Source: an uncultured Clostridia bacterium (lineage in GTDB: Bacteria; Bacillota; Clostridia; Christensenellales; Aristaeellaceae). Taken from it: 10,296 nt of DNA. The stretch covers positions 1 through 10,296 of the forward strand of contig CALCUD010000126.1 of NCBI GenBank assembly GCA_937906775.1, written 5' to 3'. The notes beneath the pieces are model-generated. The model had not been told where the DNA came from and did no database searches. It worked only from the letters and a program-made list of their open reading frames with translations. The translations under genes and the position numbers were made by a program. Position 1 is the stretch's first letter. The number at the start of each line of letters is the position of its first letter. Shown here piece by piece: positions 1 through 7,292 of this stretch.

Positions 1-548
1 ACTTCAAAGGTGACAGACTTGATGCCGGCTTCATCGCCGTCCAGCAGGTCCAGCACCTTTACCTGGAAGCCCATCTGCTCGCAGTAACGGGTGTACATGC
101 GGAACAGCATCTGCGTCCAGTCCTGGGCCTCGGTGCCGCCTGCACCGGCGTGCAGGGACAGAACCGCGTCGTTATCGTCATAGTCGCCGCGCATCAGCGT
201 CTCCAGCTCCAGCGCGTCGGCCTTCTCACGCAGCGCGGCCAGCTCCTGGCCAACCTCGACCACCATGTCCTCGTCGTTCTCTTCCTTCGCCAGGTCCATC
301 ATCACTTCGATGTCATCGGCGGTGGAGAGCAGCTTCTCGTAGTGCTCCAGCTTGTTCTTGAGGCCGCCCAGCTTCTGGTTGATCTTGTTGGCATGGTCGG
401 CGTCGTTCCAGAACTCGGGCTGATTCATTTCCTCGGTCAGCTCGTCGATCTGTTCCTTCATGTGGTCGATATGCAGGGCGTCGCCGGCGGCAAGGATGCT
501 CTTGCGGATCACGACGATGTCCTGGGCATATTGTTCAAGTTCCAGCAT
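1..548 (-). CDS. prfB: peptide chain release factor 2 (RF2), N-terminal part, truncated by window edge
   Basis: RF2 recognises UGA and UAA stop codons and triggers peptide release on the ribosome. The 182 codons present cover the N-terminal helical domain and the start of the next domain. Reading the minus strand from ATG at 548-546 gives an uninterrupted frame beginning MLELEQYAQDIVVIRK, then the RF2-typical stretch NQPEFWNDADHANK, then LHAGAGGTEAQDW, the conserved RF family block, ending at DGDEAGIKSVTFE. The GGQ catalytic loop and the SPF stop-codon motif lie beyond the left edge. AGAGAGG sits 8 nt before the ATG. The gene lies 96 bp behind secA on the same strand with no terminator or convincing promoter between, so it is probably cotranscribed with it, as in many Bacillota. 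Oddity: no CTT-TGA-C programmed frameshift site is present where many RF2 genes have one (around codons 23-28); the frame reads straight through. Confidence 0.96.
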   Translation of the reverse strand, partial: MLELEQYAQDIVVIRKSILAAGDALHIDHMKEQIDELTEEMNQPEFWNDADHANKINQKLGGLKNKLEHYEKLLSTADDIEVMMDLAKEENDEDMVVEVGQELAALREKADALELETLMRGDYDDNDAVLSLHAGAGGTEAQDWTQMLFRMYTRYCEQMGFQVKVLDLLDGDEAGIKSVTFE

Positions 549-644
549 GCTAATAACCTCTCTTTTCAGCGTTGATAAACGGTCGATGTGTGTCGGATGC
601 ATTTACAAGAAACCAGCTCCGGCTCTCATATCGTTCATCCTCGC

Positions 645-3338
645 TCACTGGGCGGCGTTCTTGCCGCAGCAGTTCTTGTATTTGAGGCCCGAGCCGCAGG
701 GGCAGGGATCGTTGCGGCCCACGCGGGCGGAGCTGCTCACCTTGCGGGGTGCGCGGGGGCCGTCGGTGGGAGGCGTCTCCACGGGCTTGGCCTCCTGCAC
801 GCGTTCAGGGGTGCGGCGCAGCTTGGCCTGGCAGATGCCGCGCACGGTGTCCTCGCGGATGAAGAAGTTCAGCTCCTCAAACATGTGACCGGCCTCGATC
901 TGATACTCGGTGACGGGGTTCTTGCCGCTGTAGGCGCGGTAGCCGATGCCGTCACGCAGCTGATCCATGGCGTCGATATGATCCATCCAGCGGGTATCCA
1001 CGCTGCGAAGCAGCATCACCCGCTCCACTTCGCGCATATCCACATGGATGCTGTCCATCATCGCTTCGCGCTCTTCGTAGAAGGTTTCCGCATCCTGCTT
1101 CAGGGCGTCCAGGAAGCTTTTCCGGGATTCCTCCGCCAGCTTGCGGTTGTTCTCCAGCGCGCCGTGACGGCAGCACAGATTCTCCAGATAATTGGCAGCC
1201 TGCGTCCATTCCCAGTCGCGGTCGTCCTCCGCGTTCATCCAGGTCTTTCCGGCGTAGTCGATCACATGATCCGCCATCCGGCGAATGCTGTCGCGCACGT
1301 TCTCGCCCATGAGTACCCGGCGGCGCTGGCCGTAGATCACCTCACGCTGGCGGTTCATGACGTCGTCATATTCCAGCACGTGCTTCCGGGTCTCAAAGTT
1401 GCGGCCTTCGATCCGCTTCTGGGCGTTCTCGATCTGCTTGGTCAGAAGGCCCGCCGTCAGCGGATCGTCATCCCCAAGACCCAGACGGTCAACGATCACA
1501 CCGATCCGCTCGCTTCCGAAGAGGCGCATCAGATCGTCCTCCAGACTGATGAAAAACTGGGAGGAACCTGGGTCGCCCTGGCGGCCGGAACGTCCGCGCA
1601 GCTGATTGTCGATCCGGCGGGACTCATGGCGTTCGGTGCCAATGATATGCAATCCGCCGACCGCGACGACCCGCTCATGCTCCCTGTCCGTTTCCTGTTT
1701 ATAGGAGGAATAGAGCTCGTTGAACCGGGCGCGGATCGCCAGGACCTCCTCCGGAACATCCTCGCTGTGACCGACGGCCGCTTCGATCGTTTCGTCATCC
1801 ACGCCCTCCTGACGCAGCGTGCGCCGGGCCATGAACTCCGGGTTGCCGCCCAGCAGGATATCGGTTCCGCGGCCGGCCATGTTGGTCGCGATGGTCACGG
1901 CGCCGTAATGGCCCGCCTGCGCGACGATCTCGGCTTCCTTCGCGTGATGTTTCGCGTTCAGCACTTCGTGCGGAATCCCTCTGCGGCGCAGCATCTCGCT
2001 CAGCATCTCGTTGGTCTCGACGTTGACCGTGCCGACCAGCAGCGGCTGTCCCTTGGCGTGACGCGCTTCGATCTCGTTCACCACCGCGTTGAACTTGGCG
2101 CGCTTGTTCTTGTAGACCACGTCTTCCATATCGTCGCGGATCACCGGCCTGTTCGTCGGGATCTCGACAACATCCAGCGCGTAGATTCCCTGAAATTCCG
2201 CCTCTTCCGTCTTGGCGGTACCCGTCATGCCGCTGAGTTTTTTATACATGCGGAAATAGTTCTGGAAGGTGATGGTCGCGAGGGTCTTGCTTTCGCGTTC
2301 GACCTTCACATGCTCCTTGGCCTCGATCGCCTGATGCAGCCCTTCGGAGTAACGGCGGCCGATCATCAGACGGCCGGTAAATTCGTCCACGATGACGACC
2401 TGGCCGTTCTGGACCACATAGTCCACGTCGCGCTTCATCTGGGTATGCGCCCGCAGCGCGCAGTTGACATGATGGTTCAGTTCGCTGTTTTCCGGATCGT
2501 TCAGATTGTCGATCCCGAAAGCCTGTTCGATCTTCCGGGCGCCTTCGTCCGTCAGCGTCGTGGCCTTTTTCTTTTCATCCACCTCATAATGGGTCTCCGG
2601 CTTCAGCGTGCGAACGACGGCGTCGACCCGGTCATACATCTCGGTGCTCTTCTCGCCGGCGCCGGAAATGATCAGCGGCGTACGGGCCTCGTCGATCAGG
2701 ATGGAGTCGACCTCGTCGACGATGGCGTAGGAGTGACCGCGCTGCACCAGATCGCTCTGGCGGATGACCATATTGTCTCTCAGATAGTCAAATCCCAGCT
2801 CGTTGTTGGTTCCGTAAGTAATATCGCAGGCATATGCCGCGCGGCGTTCCGCGCTTTCCATATCGTGAACGATCAGGCCGACGGAGAGGCCGAGGAAGCG
2901 GTGCAGCTTGCCCATCCATTCGCTGTGGAAGCTTGCCAGATAATCGTTGACCGTAACGATGTGGACGCCTTCGCCGCGAAGCGCGTTCAGATATGCCGGC
3001 ATCGTGCAGACGAGCGTTTTGCCTTCGCCTGTTTTCATTTCGGCGATCCGGCCCTGATGCAGCACGATCCCGCCCAGGACCTGGACTTCGTAGGGACGCA
3101 TCCCCAGGATCCGGTCGGAAGCCTCGCGCACGGTGGCAAAAGCTTCCGGCAGGATATCGTCTTCTGTTTCGCCGTTGTTCAGGCGGGCGCGGAACTCGTC
3201 TGTCTTCGCCCGGAGCTGCGCGTCGGAGAGCTTCCGGTATTCATCTTCCAGCGCCATCACGGCATCGACGGTTTTCTTCAGTTTTTTCAGCTGGGTATCA
3301 TTGCTGTTTCCCAGCAACTTTTTCAGGAAATCAATCAT
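645..3338 (-). CDS. secA: preprotein translocase ATPase SecA
   Basis: SecA is the ATP-driven motor that pushes unfolded preproteins through the SecYEG channel at the cytoplasmic membrane. The protein has 897 residues, a normal length. Visible in order: N-terminal helix MIDFLKKLLG; Walker A MKTGEGKTL at 101-109; VTVNDYLA near 129; TYGTNNELGFDYLRDN at about 174-189; Walker B DEVD at 208-211 followed by SILIDEARTPLIISG; the preprotein cross-linking region at about 230-370; YKKLSGMTGTA at about 365; second nucleotide-binding fold with TNMAGRGTDI at about 485-494 and motif VI QLRGRSGRQGDPG at about 579-591; helical wing and scaffold; and a C-terminal zinc-binding tail with CPCGSG and NCCGK at about 878-893, which contacts SecB or ribosomes/lipids in other bacteria. 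The start is fixed by AAGGAG 7-8 nt upstream of ATG 3338. It is the first gene of a secA-prfB operon with its own promoter upstream. Certain by motif content. Confidence 0.99.
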   Translation of the reverse strand: MIDFLKKLLGNSNDTQLKKLKKTVDAVMALEDEYRKLSDAQLRAKTDEFRARLNNGETEDDILPEAFATVREASDRILGMRPYEVQVLGGIVLHQGRIAEMKTGEGKTLVCTMPAYLNALRGEGVHIVTVNDYLASFHSEWMGKLHRFLGLSVGLIVHDMESAERRAAYACDITYGTNNELGFDYLRDNMVIRQSDLVQRGHSYAIVDEVDSILIDEARTPLIISGAGEKSTEMYDRVDAVVRTLKPETHYEVDEKKKATTLTDEGARKIEQAFGIDNLNDPENSELNHHVNCALRAHTQMKRDVDYVVQNGQVVIVDEFTGRLMIGRRYSEGLHQAIEAKEHVKVERESKTLATITFQNYFRMYKKLSGMTGTAKTEEAEFQGIYALDVVEIPTNRPVIRDDMEDVVYKNKRAKFNAVVNEIEARHAKGQPLLVGTVNVETNEMLSEMLRRRGIPHEVLNAKHHAKEAEIVAQAGHYGAVTIATNMAGRGTDILLGGNPEFMARRTLRQEGVDDETIEAAVGHSEDVPEEVLAIRARFNELYSSYKQETDREHERVVAVGGLHIIGTERHESRRIDNQLRGRSGRQGDPGSSQFFISLEDDLMRLFGSERIGVIVDRLGLGDDDPLTAGLLTKQIENAQKRIEGRNFETRKHVLEYDDVMNRQREVIYGQRRRVLMGENVRDSIRRMADHVIDYAGKTWMNAEDDRDWEWTQAANYLENLCCRHGALENNRKLAEESRKSFLDALKQDAETFYEEREAMMDSIHVDMREVERVMLLRSVDTRWMDHIDAMDQLRDGIGYRAYSGKNPVTEYQIEAGHMFEELNFFIREDTVRGICQAKLRRTPERVQEAKPVETPPTDGPRAPRKVSSSARVGRNDPCPCGSGLKYKNCCGKNAAQ

Positions 3339-3397
3339 CTGTCATTCTCCTTACTCCCGATGCGTCTCCGGCCATTTTGGACACAACAGGACAGATC

Positions 3398-3427
3398 AGT
3401 ATACCATAGATTGAAGGGATTAATCAA
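3398..3427 (-). promoter_or_regulatory. sigma-A promoter for secA-prfB
   Basis: On the minus strand, TTGATT (3427-3422) is followed after 18 bp by TATACT (3403-3398), preceded by TG one base before the hexamer, which is an extended -10. Transcription would start near 3391, giving a leader of about 50 nt with the SD AAGGAG just before the secA ATG. No upstream secM-like leader gene is visible. Confidence 0.75.
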
Positions 3428-3462
3428 CGGGAACCGGCGCGGGACCGCCGGGACGCAGATTC

Positions 3463-3491
3463 TTTTCCGACGGCGCATTTTGTGATATGAT
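3463..3491 (+). promoter_or_regulatory. extended -10 promoter for the four-TM membrane protein
   Basis: TGATATGAT at 3483-3491 is an extended -10 (TGn plus TATGAT). The -35 position 17 bp upstream (TTTTCC, 3463-3468) is poor, as is common for extended -10 promoters. The box lies 36 bp from the divergent secA promoter without overlapping it. An ATG inside this -10 (3487) is in frame with the downstream gene but would lie upstream of the transcript, so it is not the start. Confidence 0.6.
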
Positions 3492-3546
3492 AGGTCTGTT
3501 CTCAGTACGGAGTCCGGAAAGGACTTCTGTCAGGGAGGCTGAAGGA

Positions 3547-4155
3547 ATGAAACGGAAAACGCCGGCAGGCGCCGGCAGACATGATATCCGTCCCCGCCGG
3601 TTTCATATGCCGCGCGGACGGTACAGCGGCCGCCAGTGGCTGACGCTGGGGGCTCTTCTTCTGCTCGCGGCCACCGCGTATGAATTCTGGGCCCGGCTGG
3701 ACACCATCCGGGCCATGCTGGGCGGTTTCCGCCAGGGCTATGAAAACCTGCATCTGTACGAGCTTTCCGGGATCCCCTTTTCCCGCTACGCCTACGAATC
3801 CCTGCGCAACACGCCGGACGGGCTGGCCATCTGGAACACCATGATCTGGCTGCTGGCCTGTATCGTGTTCGCCGTCCTCTGCTTCTGTCTCCGCAACCGT
3901 CCGATGGCCTGCTACGCGCTGCTTCTCGGCGATCTGGCCGTATTCTTTTTCGGCACCTGGGTCCTTTTGATCTTTTCCCTGAATCTGACCGGATGGCTCA
4001 ACGTGCTGAAGCTGCTCCCCCTGCTGATGATCCTGGCCGGCTGCGTGATCAACATCAGCCAGTTCTACTGCCGCCGTCATAAAATGAAGCGGGAATTCCT
4101 GAAAGCCGCGCATCCGGAACAGATGCTTCGGGACGAGGCCCCCAAGCGTTTGTGA
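3547..4155 (+). CDS. four-TM membrane protein of unknown function
   Basis: I do not recognise this 202-residue protein. The start ATG at 3547 follows GGGAGG (3533-3538) by 8 nt; a longer in-frame reading from 3487 begins inside the promoter and lacks an SD. The N-terminus is strongly basic (KRK, RPRR, RGRYSGR), then four hydrophobic segments: about 31-45 (LTLGALLLLAATAYEF), 97-116 (MIWLLACIVFAVLCFC), 121-143 (ACYALLLGDLAVFFFGTWVLLIF) and 148-170 (WLNVLKLLPLLMILAGCVINI). A soluble stretch of about 50 residues lies between TM1 and TM2 (ARLDTIRAMLGGF...NTPDG), probably extracytoplasmic by the positive-inside rule, and the C-terminus is basic and hydrophilic (CRRHKMKREF...). No catalytic motif is seen. 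It is monocistronic: its own promoter and a terminator right after it. A small integral membrane protein of lineage-restricted distribution seems likely; function unknown. Confidence 0.85.
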   Translation: MKRKTPAGAGRHDIRPRRFHMPRGRYSGRQWLTLGALLLLAATAYEFWARLDTIRAMLGGFRQGYENLHLYELSGIPFSRYAYESLRNTPDGLAIWNTMIWLLACIVFAVLCFCLRNRPMACYALLLGDLAVFFFGTWVLLIFSLNLTGWLNVLKLLPLLMILAGCVINISQFYCRRHKMKREFLKAAHPEQMLRDEAPKRL

Positions 4156-4177
4156 TATCAGGTCGGAATCATCCCAT

Positions 4178-4206
4178 ATCCTGTGCTATCCGCACAGGAT
4201 TTTTTA
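4178..4206 (+). terminator. intrinsic terminator after the four-TM protein gene
   Basis: A 9-bp perfect stem, ATCCTGTGC (4178-4186) and GCACAGGAT (4192-4200), with a 5-nt loop, is followed by a run of five or six T. It starts 22 bp after the stop codon and isolates the gene from the downstream transporter. Confidence 0.9.
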
Positions 4207-4215
4207 TGTTATGAT
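4207..4215 (+). promoter_or_regulatory. extended -10 promoter for the Na/Pi cotransporter
   Basis: TGTTATGAT is an extended -10 directly behind the terminator T-run. No good -35 is possible because that position falls in the terminator stem. A transcript from near 4222 would have a leader of about 40 nt. A second TATGAT at 4240-4245 has no TGn and no -35 and is a weaker candidate. No Pho-box-like direct repeats were seen. Confidence 0.5.
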
Positions 4216-4261
4216 AACATCAGACAGTTATGTGAAGATTATGATTAGGGAGGACTCTCCG

Positions 4262-5914
4262 ATGTCCCTGGGAAGTATCGCGCTGATGCTCATCGCCCTG
4301 CTGGGCAGTCTGGGAATCTTCATGTTCGGCATGAAGATCCTCGGCGACGGACTTGAAAAAACTGCCGGCAATAAATTAAAAGGCCTGCTTCAGGCCGTCA
4401 CCAAAAACCGCATTCTCGCGGTCCTCTGCGGGATCGTTATGACGATCCTGGTCCAGTCCTCCACGGCTACCACCGTCATGACCGTCGGTTTCGTCAACGC
4501 CGACCTGCTGACGCTGACGCAGGCGATCGGCGTTATCATGGGCGCCAATATCGGCACAACGGTCACCCCGCTGCTGCTGTCTCTGGAAGGCTTTGATCTG
4601 GGGATGCTGTTCGCCTTCATCGGGCTGCTCCTAAGCTGGCTTCCGGACAAACGCTCTCTGCGCGCGGTCAAGGAGTTCAGCCCGATCCTGATGGGCATGG
4701 GTCTGCTGTTTGTCGGAATGAAGGGGATGTCCTCCGCCATGGCGCCCCTTCAGGAGTGGGACGGCTTCCAGAACGCGATCCTGAGCATTTCCAGCCTTGA
4801 CAAAGGCCTGCTGGCCGTTGTCGGCGTGCTGATCGGCGCGGCCATCTGCATCGCGCTGAATTCCTCTGCCGCCAGTGTCGGCCTGCTGCAGGCGCTCGCA
4901 GGGCAGGGGCTCATCCCACTTTCCACCGCCATCTTCGTTCTGTTCGGTCAAAACATCGGCACCTGTCTGACCTCCCTGATCGCCGGCAGCGGCACCAGTA
5001 CCACCGCCCGCCGGACATCCATCGTCCACCTTCTTTTCAACACCATCGGCACAGTCCTGTTCACCGTCATCGCCTGTCTTATTCCCTTCGCGGACTGGAT
5101 CGAATCGATTGCTCCCGGCAACCTGAAGCTCCAGATCGCGCTGGTCCATATCATCTTCAACCTGGTCACGACGCTGGTGCTGCTTCCCTCCGCCTCCATG
5201 CTGGAGAAGCTCGCCTGCCTGCTCATCCGCGACCGCGAAAATCAGAGCACCGAAATGCGTCTGCGCTATTTCGACACGCGCCTGCTGAAAACTCCGCCCA
5301 TCGCCGTGGCGCAGCTTCGCCGCGAAGTGGAGCGGATGGGAGACATGGCGCTGGAAAACTTCAACGCCGCCTTCTCATGCCTGCAGACCTGGGATGACAG
5401 GACCGCCGAAGAGATCAACCAGACGGAGGATGTTCTCGATTATCTGAACAAGGAGATCGCCTCCCGCCTGACGCAGATCAACGCTCTGGATATTTCGGAC
5501 GCCGATTCCCGGCTGGTCGGCGATCTGTTCCACATCATCAACGACCTTGAGCGCGTCGGCGATCACGCCGAAAACATTCTGGAATCCGCCCAGATGAAGC
5601 AGACAGACGACGTCAAGTTCTCCGTTAAAGTCATGTCGGAGCTGGAGGACATGCACGGCCGGGTCGCCTCCCAGCTGGAGACCGCTTTGCGCCTGTTCGC
5701 CGATCAGAAACCGGATCCCGAAACAATCGCCGCGGTGGAAGCCGCCGAGTCGGAAATCGACACCCTCACGGAAATGCTCCGTGACCATCATGTCACCCGC
5801 CTGAAAAACAAGAAGTGCTCCCCCAAAAACGGCATGCTGTATCTGGATCTTCTGACGAATCTCGAACGTATCGCCGACCACGCGGAGAACATCGCCTCCA
5901 CCACCGCCGGATAA
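4262..5914 (+). CDS. Na+/phosphate cotransporter (NptA/PNaS family) with C-terminal PhoU-like domain
   Basis: Integral membrane protein expected to import inorganic phosphate with sodium. The start is ATG 4262, 8 nt after AGGGAGG (4247-4253), giving 550 residues; an upstream in-frame ATG at 4211 lies within the promoter. The transport domain (1 to about 320) contains the two inverted Na/Pi repeats: the first with QSSTAT (65-70) and GANIGTT (94-100), the second with NSSAAS (200-205) and GQNIGTC (229-235). About eight or nine hydrophobic segments are visible. A soluble tail of about 200 residues (from about 345) carries two PhoU-type helical motifs, DLERVGDHAENI (428-439) and NLERIADHAENI (533-544), whose acidic residues bind metal clusters in PhoU. 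The length and domain order match bacterial Na/Pi cotransporter-PhoU fusions. Oddity: the second repeat has Asn where the family usually has Gln in QSSS. It is a single-gene unit bounded by terminators, so it is not part of a pst operon. Confidence 0.95.
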   Translation: MSLGSIALMLIALLGSLGIFMFGMKILGDGLEKTAGNKLKGLLQAVTKNRILAVLCGIVMTILVQSSTATTVMTVGFVNADLLTLTQAIGVIMGANIGTTVTPLLLSLEGFDLGMLFAFIGLLLSWLPDKRSLRAVKEFSPILMGMGLLFVGMKGMSSAMAPLQEWDGFQNAILSISSLDKGLLAVVGVLIGAAICIALNSSAASVGLLQALAGQGLIPLSTAIFVLFGQNIGTCLTSLIAGSGTSTTARRTSIVHLLFNTIGTVLFTVIACLIPFADWIESIAPGNLKLQIALVHIIFNLVTTLVLLPSASMLEKLACLLIRDRENQSTEMRLRYFDTRLLKTPPIAVAQLRREVERMGDMALENFNAAFSCLQTWDDRTAEEINQTEDVLDYLNKEIASRLTQINALDISDADSRLVGDLFHIINDLERVGDHAENILESAQMKQTDDVKFSVKVMSELEDMHGRVASQLETALRLFADQKPDPETIAAVEAAESEIDTLTEMLRDHHVTRLKNKKCSPKNGMLYLDLLTNLERIADHAENIASTTAG

Positions 5915-5928
5915 TTTCGGTTTTCTGC

Positions 5929-5956
5929 CCGCGGACCTTTCCGTCCGCGGTTTTTT
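5929..5956 (+). terminator. intrinsic terminator after the Na/Pi cotransporter gene
   Basis: An 8-bp GC-rich stem, CCGCGGAC (5929-5936) and GTCCGCGG (5943-5950), with a 6-nt loop, is followed by six T (5951-5956). It begins 15 bp after the stop codon. Confidence 0.93.
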
Positions 5957-5975
5957 CGCGCGCCGGTCCTGCCGC

Positions 5976-6004
5976 TTGTCACAGGCGGGAATGTCTGTTA
6001 TACT
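5976..6004 (+). promoter_or_regulatory. sigma-A promoter for the GGDEF gene
   Basis: TTGTCA (5976-5981), 17-bp spacer, TATACT (5999-6004), with TG at 5996-5997 making an extended -10. Transcription would start near 6011, leaving a leader of only about 32 nt, so there is no room for a c-di-GMP riboswitch. Confidence 0.8.
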
Positions 6005-6042
6005 TCAATCGTTCCATAAATATAAAGAAAGGAGGCGCGCCG

Positions 6043-7173
6043 ATGAGCAACGGGATCAATATGAGCGCCATCTTTATTGCCGATCTGATGGGGATCGTCC
6101 TCACGACCATCATGCTGATCGGCAGCGTCTGGCGTTTCAGGAATCCGACCCGGGAAAACCGGGATCTTCTGGCTCTGATCATCACCGTTCTGATCTCCTG
6201 CGCCGCCGATACCGTGTCTTTCTATTACGACGGGAAACCCGGCCTTTTCGCCCGCATCGTTGTCATTTCCTCCAATACCTGGCTGTACTGGATGAACATC
6301 GTTTCCGGCCTCTTCTGGCTCGGATTCCTGTCCAATCATCTGCACGTCCGGCTCGGGAAGACCCACCGGACCGTTCTGACCGTTCTCAGTCTTCTTTTCA
6401 GCATTCCCCTCGCCGTCAATCTCTTCGTCCCGATCGTCTTCACCGTGAATGAAAACAACGTTTATGCGCGGACGAATTTCTTCCTGCTGTATCTGGTTCT
6501 GGATACAGGATTCCTGCTGGACGGGCTGGTCCTGTATCTCCGCACCGGAAAAACCGGCGGCGTGCTGAAGTTTTTCCCGGTCTGGCTGTTCATCGTTCCG
6601 GTTTTTCTCAGCTTCATCATTCAGTGTGTGTTTTACGGGGTTTCCACGATCTGGCCCTTTATCGCGATCTCGATCGCCGGCATCCTGGTCGGTCTGCAGA
6701 ACGAACTGGTTTTCCGCGATCCGCTGACCGGTCTGTACAACCGCTATTATCTGGATTATCTGAAACAGAAGATCAGCCGGAAAGAAACCGGCGAACTGAC
6801 TGCGATGATGCTGGATCTCAACGGTTTCAAAGAGATCAACGACCGCTACGGCCACAAGGCCGGGGATGAAGCGCTGATGGACGCGGCCGGGATCCTGAAC
6901 GGTACCGTCGGCGCGCTCGGCACCGTGATCCGCTACGCGGGAGACGAGTTCATCATTCTGCTGAACACGACGGATCCGGATCAGGTCCGCCACTGTCAGG
7001 ACGATATCCGCCGGGGCATGGACGCGTACAACCTTCAAAACAATAAGGATTTCAGCCTTTCCGCTTCGATCGGATGCTGTCCGCTGGATCTGAGGACCGA
7101 TTCCGTTCAGGATTTCCTCGGCATGGTGGACCGCAAGATGTACGAGGATAAGCGATCCTCCGCCAACGCCTGA
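6043..7173 (+). CDS. seven-TM membrane protein with C-terminal GGDEF domain (putative diguanylate cyclase)
   Basis: Predicted to make cyclic di-GMP from two GTP at the cytoplasmic face of the membrane in response to a signal sensed by the membrane part. The start is ATG 6043, 7 nt after AAAGGAGG (6028-6035); 376 residues. Residues 1-221 hold about seven hydrophobic segments (roughly 8-28, 42-60, 73-97, 109-131, 146-166, 177-197, 203-219) of no named family that I recognise. The GGDEF domain runs from about 225 to 372: DPLTGLYNRYYL (226-237), the metal-binding aspartate in DLNGFKEIND (258-267), YGHKAGDEAL, the active-site loop RYAGDEF (297-303, AGDEF instead of GGDEF), ASIGC, and DRKMYEDK near the end. 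The RxxD inhibitory site is missing: the matching positions read GALG (290-293). AGDEF variants have been reported active in other proteins, so activity is plausible but unproven. Single-gene unit with its own promoter. Confidence 0.93.
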   Translation: MSNGINMSAIFIADLMGIVLTTIMLIGSVWRFRNPTRENRDLLALIITVLISCAADTVSFYYDGKPGLFARIVVISSNTWLYWMNIVSGLFWLGFLSNHLHVRLGKTHRTVLTVLSLLFSIPLAVNLFVPIVFTVNENNVYARTNFFLLYLVLDTGFLLDGLVLYLRTGKTGGVLKFFPVWLFIVPVFLSFIIQCVFYGVSTIWPFIAISIAGILVGLQNELVFRDPLTGLYNRYYLDYLKQKISRKETGELTAMMLDLNGFKEINDRYGHKAGDEALMDAAGILNGTVGALGTVIRYAGDEFIILLNTTDPDQVRHCQDDIRRGMDAYNLQNNKDFSLSASIGCCPLDLRTDSVQDFLGMVDRKMYEDKRSSANA

Positions 7174-7218
7174 GATCCGGGTCGTCTGCGCTCAGCACGG
7201 TTAACCCCGTCCCAAATG

Positions 7219-7275
7219 AAAAACAGTCCCGCCTGCCGCTCCTTTTCCGGGAGCTCCCGCAGGCGGGACTTTGTT
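7219..7275. terminator. long stem-loop, probable bidirectional terminator between convergent genes
   Basis: Perfect 12-bp arms AGTCCCGCCTGC (7225-7236) and GCAGGCGGGACT (7259-7270) enclose a second small stem GCTCC/GGAGC (7238-7242, 7250-7254). On the minus strand the stem is followed by GTTTTTC (from the A-run 7219-7223), a good terminator for the gene ending at 7293. On the plus strand the tail is the weaker TTTGTT, serving the GGDEF gene that stops at 7173. The rest of the 119-bp gap (7174-7218) shows nothing else. Confidence 0.85.
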
Positions 7276-7292
7276 GACTGATCCTGATGAGA

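Noticed and set aside
549..644. Possible separate promoter or terminator between secA and prfB
   Set aside because: No T-run after a stem, and no -35/-10 pair at acceptable spacing on the minus strand.
3331..3345. A five-codon minicistron (ATG ACA GAT GAT TGA) overlapping the secA start on the minus strand
   Set aside because: Its ATG is only 1 nt from the AAGGAG, too close for initiation, and the secA ATG has ideal spacing. Probably chance; no secM-like arrest peptide.
588..3485. A 965-codon open frame on the plus strand running antisense across all of secA
   Set aside because: Long antisense frames arise from codon bias in GC-rich genes. It has no SD, a His/Val/Leu-rich composition without domains, and lies exactly opposite a certain secA gene.
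5957..6042. Possible c-di-GMP riboswitch ahead of the GGDEF gene
   Set aside because: The predicted leader is only about 32 nt, too short for a known c-di-GMP aptamer.
5998..7038. A 346-codon minus-strand frame opposite the GGDEF gene
   Set aside because: Low-complexity Asp/Gln/Glu-rich translation, no SD, fully antisense to a motif-supported gene; a shadow.
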